NCBI GenBank assembly: GCA_018968785.1
Contig: JAGWZN010000042.1
Location: 1-7,051, forward strand
Origin: Patescibacteria group bacterium
GTDB lineage: Bacteria > Patescibacteriota > UBA1384 > CAILIB01
Reading direction: 5' to 3'
DNA: 7,051 bases
Part shown: positions 1-5,848 of the stretch, piece after piece
How the letters are laid out: every line of letters begins with the position of its first letter
Numbering within the stretch: the first letter of the stretch is position 1
Notes under the pieces: model-generated
What the model was told of the DNA's origin: nothing
Seen by the model: only the letters and a program-made list of their open reading frames with translations
Database searches by the model: none
Program-made: the position numbers and the translations under genes

Positions 1-959
1 TAGGAGAGGACAGCATATTAAAGAATCGGTCGGCCATCGAAATCGCGAATCAATTAGACGATAGAGAGTATCCAGAAATTACAGGAGATGATGGATGGGA
101 TATATATGGCTTTGGCCTGTTTGAAGCGCGTCGTATTCCTGATCGGCCTGATGATAGAAATGAGGGGCGCCTGAGTCATGAGGAACTTGAAGTGGCTGTG
201 TTGAAGGAATTGTCTATTGCTCTTACTGAGGACGTGCCTACCGAGAATGAACCTTATACTTTGTGTATTGAGTCGGTCCCGGCTCTTATTAAGCTTTGGA
301 TATCAGTCAGTATGCGAATCGGAAAATCGGCACGAACATTGGGTGTTAATCGCAAGCGTTATTCCTTGGAAAATCTGCGGCGGGAAATGGCGCCAGCCCT
401 GGCTCAGATTCGGGATAATTGGCGAGATACTGAGCGGTATGACCAAGCGATGGAGCGCATTGGGTTGGTGTGGAATCCGAAGGATCAGCAGTACCATCAG
501 ATCGTTGAGCCGGGGCAGGCGACCACCCTGCTGCGTCAGCCCGATCAGGAGAGGTTTCCGCAACCGGTGCTCGACCACATTAATGGGCTAAATCAGTACC
601 TGGAGATGATAGAGCAGAGACCTCCCGATTTAGATCCGGCATTTGCAGGGGTAATTGAGGAACATATGGCTGCTCTGCGGGCGGTTGTTCAAAGAGAGAT
701 TGCCCGGCTGCAGGACATCTTGACCGTTGTACAAAATCATCCTGAGTTGCAGGCAGGCCAGCCGGTAAGACGAGTGACAGGAGTAGTAAGTGATAACGCC
801 ACTCGTGTTCAGGAGGGGTGGCACATTGATAGTCTGACCCCAACCGGAAATTTTGTTATTACAAGGGCGGGACAGTTGGAAACGGTCCCTTATAATGAAA
901 TGCTGATATTGCAGGGAATATCGCTGGGCGAAGCGGATCCGGACATAACACAAGAATAA
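1..959 (+). CDS. Hypothetical protein, 5'-truncated by the window edge; paralogue of the next gene
   Basis: The frame starting at base 3 is open from the left edge to a TAA at 957-959, giving 318 visible residues. A GTG at 192 is only an internal codon, because sensible acidic, helix-rich sequence continues upstream of it, so the true start lies outside the window. I do not recognise the family. No signal peptide or membrane segment is visible. Seen in the protein: a conserved core at visible residues about 144-167 (Y-D-Q-A-M, then G-L-V-W), a long predicted helix at about 212-245, and a C-terminal small beta-rich module at about 270-303 (G-W, T-P-x-G, alternating hydrophobics). The core and the C-terminal module both recur in the gene at 1075-2376, so the two look like diverged tandem paralogues. 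The C-terminal module could be an SH3/KOW-like barrel, which is only a guess from its pattern. Confidence 0.82.
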   Translation, partial: GEDSILKNRSAIEIANQLDDREYPEITGDDGWDIYGFGLFEARRIPDRPDDRNEGRLSHEELEVAVLKELSIALTEDVPTENEPYTLCIESVPALIKLWISVSMRIGKSARTLGVNRKRYSLENLRREMAPALAQIRDNWRDTERYDQAMERIGLVWNPKDQQYHQIVEPGQATTLLRQPDQERFPQPVLDHINGLNQYLEMIEQRPPDLDPAFAGVIEEHMAALRAVVQREIARLQDILTVVQNHPELQAGQPVRRVTGVVSDNATRVQEGWHIDSLTPTGNFVITRAGQLETVPYNEMLILQGISLGEADPDITQE

Positions 960-1013
960 GCATTGGAACTCTTAAAAGAATGGATCAGAACCGGTACTCA
1001 ACTCCTTTTTTTA

Positions 1014-1043
1014 TTGTTCAGAATATGATACCGTAACTACAAT
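1014..1043 (+). promoter_or_regulatory. Possible promoter of the second paralogue
   Basis: In the 115-bp gap after the first gene, TTGTTC (1014-1019) lies 18 bp before TACAAT (1038-1043), which matches the -10 consensus at five of six positions. Transcription would start near 1050, about 25 nt before the ATG at 1075. The -35 match is poor (three of six), so this is weak. The remainder of 960-1074 holds a T-run at 1006-1012 without a convincing hairpin. Confidence 0.3.
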
Positions 1044-1074
1044 TTTCATCTGTGCATGTGTAACTGGTATATTT

Positions 1075-2376
1075 ATGTCCGAACAAACTGGACTCGATCC
1101 GGAGGCGCGCCGAACAAGATTAATACCATTAAATACGAGCGAAAGAGTAAGTGGAATTCGATTTCCGGTTTCCCGAGAACGCGTTGAAGCGTCCGACATC
1201 TTTCCCATAAAAGACGTTTTTACAGGAGTGTCTCAACCTACTGCTGAAGGGTTGGAAAGTATACTTCAGACCTTTCAAGCTATCTGCGTGCGGTCGGGAT
1301 TGCAATGGAAACGCATTGTATCTGATGCCAAAAGTTATGATAGGGAAGGACCGGCAAGGATGTGCGAAGCCGCCTGTTATTACATAATCCCCTTACTAGC
1401 CGTTTCGCTAAAGAGATGGTCAGAATTGCCGCCGGATATATTACCCCGGGCGGTACGTGACTTAAATCAGTTATTGCCAGGGACATTAGATAATCCGATA
1501 TTTCCGATTTTATGGAGGCCGAGATATCCCTCCCCAAGAAATGAGGTGATCGCGCTGTTAAGAATTGCCTTTACCTTAGGTATGGATCAAACATGGAAAC
1601 CTTATGTAGATCTTTATCTTGCTAAATTCCCGCGGATGTTTGACTTATGGCGGCGAGCTGCCGGCCTTGATCCGACTACCGCATTAACCACCTTAGTGCC
1701 GGCCTTAACCTTTATACGATGCTTAGCGGTGGGGGGAAAATCAATTCTTGAATTTGATCGGGCAATGCTCGCGGTTGGCCTGTACTGGGACGCTGAGGCC
1801 AGTACCTATCGGCCGATCTCTACTACCACTGACCAATCCGCATTGCCGCCAGCTGATACTCATTTCAGAGCAATTAGTCCTAATGATGCGCAGCCGCAAA
1901 TATCGGAGGATTTATGCTCATCGGTGCGACGTATTTTGCGAGATATGGAGCGTATGCAGGAGCTAATCAAGTACCTTTACCTCGGCAAGACAATCTCCGG
2001 CCTTTCCCGAGAAGAGGTAGCGGATATGCCTAGACAGTTACAGCAGCTCAGCGAAAGGTGCAACTTTACCATCCCATCCTCACGCGTACTAGATCAGCCA
2101 GCGGCAGAAGAGATGATAACGCAACTGGAACAGCGGTGCACTTCACTCATGCAAACCATTGAATCTGCTGAGCAGTTAGATTTACAGCCTGGAACGGAGG
2201 TGTGGGTATCCCGAAACCGTCCTGACGGCGGACAGTACCCGGAATGGGGATGGCAATTCCAGGAGATTACTCCGGAAGGCCGGGTGCGGGTGACTTGTGA
2301 GCAGAACGGTGTCGCCAAAAGTAAAATAATTCCGTTAACCGATCTTACTGCTCAGACGGCTGAACCCACCACCTGA
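1075..2376 (+). CDS. Hypothetical protein, 433 aa, paralogue of the preceding gene
   Basis: Complete frame from ATG 1075 to TGA 2374-2376. It is the first ATG in the frame after the preceding gene; the leader has no Shine-Dalgarno motif. I do not recognise the family. The N-terminal 45 residues are basic and polar. Residues 60-250 are mostly helical, with a hydrophobic but short stretch at 100-111 that is probably a buried helix and not a membrane span. Residues 226-249 carry the core shared with the upstream gene (F-D-R-A-M, then G-L-Y-W and a later Tyr; eight identities in 24 ungapped positions). A weaker copy of that core may lie at 62-78. Residues 277-300 and 340-366 look like amphipathic helices, and 390-424 is a beta-rich C-terminal module (G-W, T-P-x-G, ending L-T-D-L) also shared with the upstream gene. 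Leu codons are often TTA, unlike the CTG/TTG-rich groL. Function unknown. Confidence 0.85.
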   Translation: MSEQTGLDPEARRTRLIPLNTSERVSGIRFPVSRERVEASDIFPIKDVFTGVSQPTAEGLESILQTFQAICVRSGLQWKRIVSDAKSYDREGPARMCEAACYYIIPLLAVSLKRWSELPPDILPRAVRDLNQLLPGTLDNPIFPILWRPRYPSPRNEVIALLRIAFTLGMDQTWKPYVDLYLAKFPRMFDLWRRAAGLDPTTALTTLVPALTFIRCLAVGGKSILEFDRAMLAVGLYWDAEASTYRPISTTTDQSALPPADTHFRAISPNDAQPQISEDLCSSVRRILRDMERMQELIKYLYLGKTISGLSREEVADMPRQLQQLSERCNFTIPSSRVLDQPAAEEMITQLEQRCTSLMQTIESAEQLDLQPGTEVWVSRNRPDGGQYPEWGWQFQEITPEGRVRVTCEQNGVAKSKIIPLTDLTAQTAEPTT

Positions 2377-2413
2377 TCATCATGGCCGCCCGAATGGGGA
2401 GACTTGTCTCATA

Positions 2414-2430
2414 TGTACTTGACCTGTACA
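2414..2430. repeat. Dyad TGTAC-N7-GTACA upstream of groS promoter
   Basis: A five-base inverted repeat (2414-2418 and 2426-2430) brackets a TTGACC at 2419-2424. The spacer suits a dimeric DNA-binding protein, but arms this short can arise by chance. TTGACC could also be the -35 of a second promoter, though no good -10 lies 16-18 bp downstream. Confidence 0.3.
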
Positions 2431-2438
2431 TCCGCCGC

Positions 2439-2467
2439 TTGACTTTATGTAAAGTATACTTTACACT
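2439..2467 (+). promoter_or_regulatory. Predicted sigma70-type promoter of groS-groL
   Basis: TTGACT (2439-2444, five of six consensus bases) is followed after exactly 17 bp by TACACT (2462-2467, four of six). The predicted start is near 2474, leaving about 66 nt of leader before the groS ATG. It is the best-spaced pair in the 163-bp gap 2377-2539. Another -10-like hexamer, TATACT at 2455-2460, has no -35 at a proper distance. Confidence 0.55.
2448..2465. promoter_or_regulatory. Perfect 18-bp palindromic operator in the groS promoter
   Basis: TGTAAAGTATACTTTACA reads the same on both strands over all 18 bases. It begins 3 bp after the -35 and covers the first four bases of the -10, where a bound dimer would block RNA polymerase. 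It differs from CIRCE (TTAGCACTC-N9-GAGTGCTAA, bound by HrcA) and from HAIR (CTTGAGT-N7-ACTCAAG, bound by HspR). The palindrome is seen directly; the operator role and any repressor are inferred. Confidence 0.6.
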
Positions 2468-2479
2468 TGGTCTTGCACA

Positions 2480-2513
2480 GGTTAGTTCTCGGTCCTTGGG
2501 GCAGGGAACAGCC
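2480..2513 (+). promoter_or_regulatory. Possible stem-loop in the groS 5' leader
   Basis: GGTT (2480-2483) can pair with AGCC (2510-2513, one G-U pair), and after a bulged A, GTTCTC (2485-2490) with GGGAAC (2504-2509, one G-U pair). This gives about ten base pairs starting roughly six nt after the predicted transcript start and ending 26 nt before the groS ATG. There is no U-run, so it is not a terminator. It might affect mRNA stability or heat response; that is speculative. Confidence 0.3.
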
Positions 2514-2539
2514 TTATCTTATCCGTAAAAGAATGTTCT

Positions 2540-2839
2540 ATGTTGCGTCCGATTGGAGACCACATTCTGGTCAGACCGCTGAGCGCGGAAGATGTGACCA
2601 AAGCCGGCATCATACTGCCGGATAGTGCCAAAGAAAAGCCTCAGGAGGGCGCCGTACTGGCGGTCGGTACCGGCAAATATATTGACGGCAAACTGGTTAG
2701 TTTTGCCGATATGGGAATTAAAGTAGGTGATGTGGTGATGTTTACCAAATACGGCCCGACCGAAGTGAAAATTGATGGCGAAGACCTGTACATTCTCGAT
2801 TCCAACGATATTCTCGGCACTGTCGAGAAAAAGAAATAG
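2540..2839 (+). CDS. groS: Co-chaperonin GroES (Cpn10)
   Basis: A 99-residue protein of the usual GroES length. GroES forms the heptameric lid of the GroEL folding chamber in the cytoplasm. Seen: the N-terminal strand R-P-I-G-D-H-I-L-V, the mobile loop around residues 17-30 with the hydrophobic tripeptide I-I-L (24-26) that docks on the GroEL apical domain, then the conserved K-E-K-P-Q-E-G-A-V-L-A-V-G-T-G, a G-D-V-V-M-F strand, and the C-terminal E-D-L-Y-I-L ... D-I-L-G segment. The ATG at 2540 is chosen because it gives the standard N-terminus; the ATG at 2533 is in another frame. No Shine-Dalgarno motif precedes it. It is followed 18 bp later by groL in the classical operon, driven by the promoter and palindrome at 2439-2467. 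Confidence 0.98.
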   Translation: MLRPIGDHILVRPLSAEDVTKAGIILPDSAKEKPQEGAVLAVGTGKYIDGKLVSFADMGIKVGDVVMFTKYGPTEVKIDGEDLYILDSNDILGTVEKKK

Positions 2840-2857
2840 TATCAGTAACAACAGATT

Positions 2858-4498
2858 ATGGCAAAACAGATTTCTTCTTCCGGAGATGAGGCTCGCGCCA
2901 AGCTCCGCCAGGGAGTGAATATCCTCGCCGATTCGGTGAAGGTGACACTGGGACCCCGCGGCCGCAATGTGGTGCTGGATAAAAGCTACGGCGGACCGAC
3001 TATTACCAATGACGGCGTGACAATCGCCAAAGAGATTGAGTTGGCTGACAAGTTTGAAAACATGGGCGCTCAACTCATTAAAGAAGTGGCTTCCAAAACC
3101 AATGATGTCGCTGGCGACGGTACCACCACCGCCACGGTTCTAGCTCAAGCGATGATTAATGAGGGGTTGAAGGTGGTGGCGGCCGGTTCCAATCCCATGA
3201 TTATCCGGCACGGTATTGAGAAAGGTACGGCGCTGGTAGTGGAGAAGTTGCGGGCGAACGCCAAGCAGGTAAAGGGTGATGACGATATCGCCAATGTGGC
3301 GACCATTTCCGCCGGGGATTCTGAGATCGGTCAGAAGATTGCCGAAGCCATGAAACGGGTCGGCAAGACCGGTGTCATTACGGTGGAAGAGGGACAGACC
3401 TTTGGGTTGGATCTGGAAGTAACCGAGGGAATGCAGTTTGATAACGGGTACATCAGTCCGTACATGATTACCGATCCGCAACGGATGGAGTCATCTTACA
3501 GCGATGCCGCGCTGCTGATTACCGATAAGAAAATATCTTCCATTCAGGAGATTTTGCCGCTTTTGGAGGCGATGGCGCAGCAGGGCAAGAAGAATCTGGT
3601 GATTATCGCCGAAGACGTGGAGGGTGAGGCGCTCACTACCCTGATTCTTAATAAACTGCGGGGGACGTTTAACGCCCTGGCAGTTAAGGCGCCCGGGTTT
3701 GGCGATCGTCGCAAAGAGATGCTGCGTGATATCGCGGTTCTGACCGGCGGCCAACTGATTACTGAGGAGGTCGGGCTGAAGCTGGATGCCGCTTCCTACG
3801 ATATGCTCGGACATGCCGATAAGGTTATCTCCACCAAGGAGAAAACCACGATTGTCGGCGGCAAGGGCGAGAAGGCGGAGATTGACGCCCGGATCGCGCA
3901 GATTAAGGCGCAGATCGGCACTACCGATTCCTCATATGACAAGGAGAAACTGCAGGAGCGGTACGCCAAACTGTCCGGCGGCGTCGGCGTGATTAAGGTG
4001 GGAGCCGCGACCGAAGTGGAGATGAAGGAGCGCAAGTACCGCATCGAGGACGCGTTATCCGCCACCAAAGCCGCGGTTGATGAGGTTGATGGCGGTATCC
4101 TGCCGGGCGGCGGTGTGGCGTTTGTCGATGTCATTGCGGATCTGGACAGCTTAAAGTTAAGTGGTGAAGAAGGTGTTGGCGTGCAAATCCTGCGTCGGGC
4201 GCTTGAGCAGCCGCTTCGCCAGATTGCGGAGAATGCCGGTGTGGATGGCGCGGTAGTAGTCGAGGAAGTGCGGCGGCGTGAAAAGGGCGTCGGTTATAAC
4301 GCCCTGACCGGCGAGTATGTCGATATGATGAAGGCGGGTATTATCGATCCGTTTAAGGTTTCGTCTTCCGCCTTGCAAAACGCCGCTTCGATTGCCGCGA
4401 TGGTGCTGACAACCGAAGTACTGATTGCTGATAAGCCCGAACCAAAAGAGCCGGCTGGCGCTCCCGGAATGGGCGGCGGCATGGGAATGGACTACTAG
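2858..4498 (+). CDS. groL: Chaperonin GroEL (Cpn60)
   Basis: A full-length 546-residue Cpn60 that folds proteins inside a double heptameric ring driven by ATP. Seen: the first ATP-binding block (T-L-G-P-R-G-R-N, Pro33; N-D-G with Asp52), the D-G-T-T-T motif with Asp87, an apical domain from about 190 to 375 with the substrate-binding segment G-Y-I-S-P-Y-M-I (197-204) and K-A-P-G-F-G-D (277-283), the signature A-A-T-E-V-E-M-K-E (383-391), and the catalytic Asp398. Between Val407 and the Gly loop (G417-G419) there are three extra residues compared with E. coli, which breaks the normal A-A-V-[DE]-E-G-x-x-x-G-G-G signature. The C-terminus is a Gly/Met-rich tail, shorter than in E. coli and ending M-D-Y. 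No Shine-Dalgarno motif lies in the 18-bp gap after groS. A terminator follows 11 bp after the TAG stop. All catalytic residues are present, so it is expected to be active. Confidence 0.98.
   Translation: MAKQISSSGDEARAKLRQGVNILADSVKVTLGPRGRNVVLDKSYGGPTITNDGVTIAKEIELADKFENMGAQLIKEVASKTNDVAGDGTTTATVLAQAMINEGLKVVAAGSNPMIIRHGIEKGTALVVEKLRANAKQVKGDDDIANVATISAGDSEIGQKIAEAMKRVGKTGVITVEEGQTFGLDLEVTEGMQFDNGYISPYMITDPQRMESSYSDAALLITDKKISSIQEILPLLEAMAQQGKKNLVIIAEDVEGEALTTLILNKLRGTFNALAVKAPGFGDRRKEMLRDIAVLTGGQLITEEVGLKLDAASYDMLGHADKVISTKEKTTIVGGKGEKAEIDARIAQIKAQIGTTDSSYDKEKLQERYAKLSGGVGVIKVGAATEVEMKERKYRIEDALSATKAAVDEVDGGILPGGGVAFVDVIADLDSLKLSGEEGVGVQILRRALEQPLRQIAENAGVDGAVVVEEVRRREKGVGYNALTGEYVDMMKAGIIDPFKVSSSALQNAASIAAMVLTTEVLIADKPEPKEPAGAPGMGGGMGMDY
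4076..4093 (+). repeat. 9-bp tandem duplication inside groL
   Basis: GTTGATGAG (4076-4084) is followed directly by GTTGATGGC (4085-4093), seven of nine bases identical, encoding Val-Asp-Glu and Val-Asp-Gly (residues 407-412). Removing nine bases restores the usual GroEL signature A-A-V-D-E-G-I-L-P-G-G-G, so the insertion probably arose by slippage or duplication. Confidence 0.7.
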
Positions 4499-4509
4499 TT
4501 CCACCTACA

Positions 4510-4537
4510 AAAAAGACCCGGATATCCGGGTCTTTTT
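4510..4537. terminator. Bidirectional intrinsic terminator between groL and the proline-rich gene
   Basis: A perfect 28-bp palindrome: the core GACCCGGATATCCGGGTC (4515-4532) is flanked by an A-run (4509-4514) and a T-run (4533-4537). RNA from either strand forms a GC-rich hairpin followed by a U tract. It lies in the 54-bp gap between the convergent ends of groL (4498) and the minus-strand gene (4553), so it can end both transcripts. Confidence 0.93.
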
Positions 4538-4552
4538 GTTTATGAAGCGTAT

Positions 4553-5776
4553 TTACTGTTGCATATCGTCGACGACCCGCTGCACCCGGTCCTTACGGGC
4601 TTCCAGCGCTTCCCTGCGCTGCTTGAGCGCCTCCTCTTGTTCGACAATACTTTTTTCCTGTCTCACGATCTGCGCACGCGTATCCTCCAGTTTTTTACGC
4701 TCTTCATCCAGAGTGAGTTGATGGCGGGCAAGGGCGGCTTCTTCTTTGGCAATCTCTGCCTGGCCTTCTTCGATATTGCTTTTCAGCAGATGCTGAACCT
4801 GATCCGCTATGTCATCGGGGAAGGTGGAGGTTGAACTGTCAAAAGGAAAATCGGTATCCTCGTCTTCTTCATCCTCTTCATCGTCGTTGTCTTCCTCATC
4901 CTTATCGCCTGCCGTATCGTCCGGCATGTCGTCCGTGCCATCCGCATCGTCCGTATCGCCCCGGTCTGAATCCGTGTCGGTACCGGTGGTATCGGTGGCG
5001 GTGTCATCCTCCTTTACCTGGTCTTCCTGATTGGCCGGAGTTTCATCCGGCGGCTCGACGGAGTCGGTAGTCGGGGTAACAGGAGCGGCCGGAGGAGGCG
5101 TGGCGGGGGAAGCAGCAGAAGAAAGGGCGCCAAAGAAATCAGCGGGAGACGGAGCGGCAGGGGTGGAATCCGGTGGAATGGGAGCGGCCGGCGTGATCCG
5201 GGGAGAAGTCTCCATACCGCCAAAATCAAACGGAGCGGTTGATTCTTCCGCCGGAACATCGCTTACCGGAGTATCGCTCTGGAGAGTGGTTTCCATATTG
5301 CCGGGTGTCGTGGGAGGCGCCGGTTGGTTGTCCGGTTCGACGGGAGCGTCCGCTACGGGAAGGGGTGGTGGCGTAGGAGGAGCGGTTGGGTTGAGAGCGG
5401 CGGGATCCATGGCGGCGGGACTGGTTGAGGTCGGATCAGGGACGATTGGCGTAATGACCGGCGTGGCCATCGGTTCGATCGAAATAGGTGCCGGCGCGGT
5501 CGGATCGGTAGCACCGATAGCGGGGGCAGCCGAACCGGGAGGAGTAATGCCATCGACAGATACGCCTAGATCAGCCGCTGGTGGCGGCGGCACGGGTGTA
5601 GGAGAAGGTAATGGAGCCGGCGGCGGTGTAGGCAACGGAGGTATGCCGGATGGATCCGGAGCGGGCGGTGGCGGTGGCGGCACGGGCGGCGTTGGTGAAG
5701 GCGATGGTGGCGGTGTCGGACTGCTGGAATCGTCCGATTGCTTACTGCCTCCCCCGAAAAGATTAAATGCGACCAT
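4553..5776 (-). CDS. Polyproline-rich acidic protein with C-terminal coiled coil (unknown function)
   Basis: A 407-residue protein from ATG (5774-5776) to TAA (4553-4555). It has three parts. Residues 1-250 are low-complexity Pro/Ala/Thr/Ser, with proline runs of three or more at 22-24, 33-38 (six in a row), 51-53, 63-66, 136-138 and 227-229. Residues 251-310 are strongly acidic Asp/Glu/Thr. Residues 322-407 are a charged, Leu/Ile/Ala-spaced helix that should form a coiled coil. I see no Cys, Trp or Tyr, no signal peptide and no membrane segment, so a cytoplasmic, largely disordered protein that oligomerises through its C-terminus is the simplest reading. It could be a scaffold or tether. It lies 72 bp downstream of efp on the same strand; its proline runs predict dependence on EF-P. 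The family is not recognised. The coiled-coil end and the organised three-part composition argue that the frame is real, not an artefact of GC-rich repeats. Confidence 0.83.
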   Translation of the reverse strand: MVAFNLFGGGSKQSDDSSSPTPPPSPSPTPPVPPPPPPAPDPSGIPPLPTPPPAPLPSPTPVPPPPAADLGVSVDGITPPGSAAPAIGATDPTAPAPISIEPMATPVITPIVPDPTSTSPAAMDPAALNPTAPPTPPPLPVADAPVEPDNQPAPPTTPGNMETTLQSDTPVSDVPAEESTAPFDFGGMETSPRITPAAPIPPDSTPAAPSPADFFGALSSAASPATPPPAAPVTPTTDSVEPPDETPANQEDQVKEDDTATDTTGTDTDSDRGDTDDADGTDDMPDDTAGDKDEEDNDDEEDEEDEDTDFPFDSSTSTFPDDIADQVQHLLKSNIEEGQAEIAKEEAALARHQLTLDEERKKLEDTRAQIVRQEKSIVEQEEALKQRREALEARKDRVQRVVDDMQQ

Positions 5777-5804
5777 ATGGATATGCTACTGTCTTGATAT
5801 CCAT

Positions 5805-5810
5805 ATTATA
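5805..5810 (-). promoter_or_regulatory. Candidate -10 element of the proline-rich gene
   Basis: On the minus strand a perfect TATAAT lies 28 bp upstream of the ATG at 5776, within the 72-bp gap after efp. Transcription would start near 5798, giving a leader of only about 20 nt. No good -35 is seen at 16-18 bp (TTTCTT at 17). Readthrough from efp is an alternative, as I see no terminator hairpin after efp. Confidence 0.45.
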
Positions 5811-5848
5811 CAAAAGTTCCGCCCTAAAAGAAAATAGAACGGATCGCG

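Noticed and set aside
192..194. GTG at 192 as the start of the first protein
   Set aside because: The same frame is open to the left edge and the 63 upstream codons look like normal protein, so the gene is truncated by the window.
1003..1013. T-run after the first gene as an intrinsic terminator
   Set aside because: No GC-rich hairpin directly precedes the T-run.
2374..2376. TGA as sense codon (Gracilibacteria-type code 25) in the 433-residue gene
   Set aside because: Reading on past this TGA meets another TGA in the promoter region and then runs out of frame into groS; none of the other genes contains in-frame TGA, so the standard code fits.
2377..2539. CIRCE or HAIR element before groS
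   Set aside because: Neither TTAGCACTC-N9-GAGTGCTAA nor CTTGAGT-N7-ACTCAAG, nor a close variant, is present in the gap; the palindrome found has another sequence and no spacer.
2519..3073. Minus-strand frame of 184 codons opposite groS and the start of groL
   Set aside because: Both sense-strand genes are unmistakable and this antisense frame has no recognisable features; His/Phe-rich composition is typical of a shadow frame.
4809..5030. Plus-strand Ser-rich frame
   Set aside because: It mirrors the Asp/Glu-rich tract of the minus-strand gene (GAN read in antisense as TCN). No independent support.
5580..5720. GGCGGT-type triplet repeats as a DNA repeat array or CRISPR
   Set aside because: They are proline codons (CCN) of the minus-strand gene, with irregular unit lengths and no spacers.
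5031..5837. Plus-strand Gly/Ala/Val-rich frame of 268 codons
   Set aside because: It is the antisense image of the Pro/Ala/Thr codons of the minus-strand gene (CCN gives GGN). It has no domain and no structure at its ends, and it ends in an ordinary AT-rich spacer.
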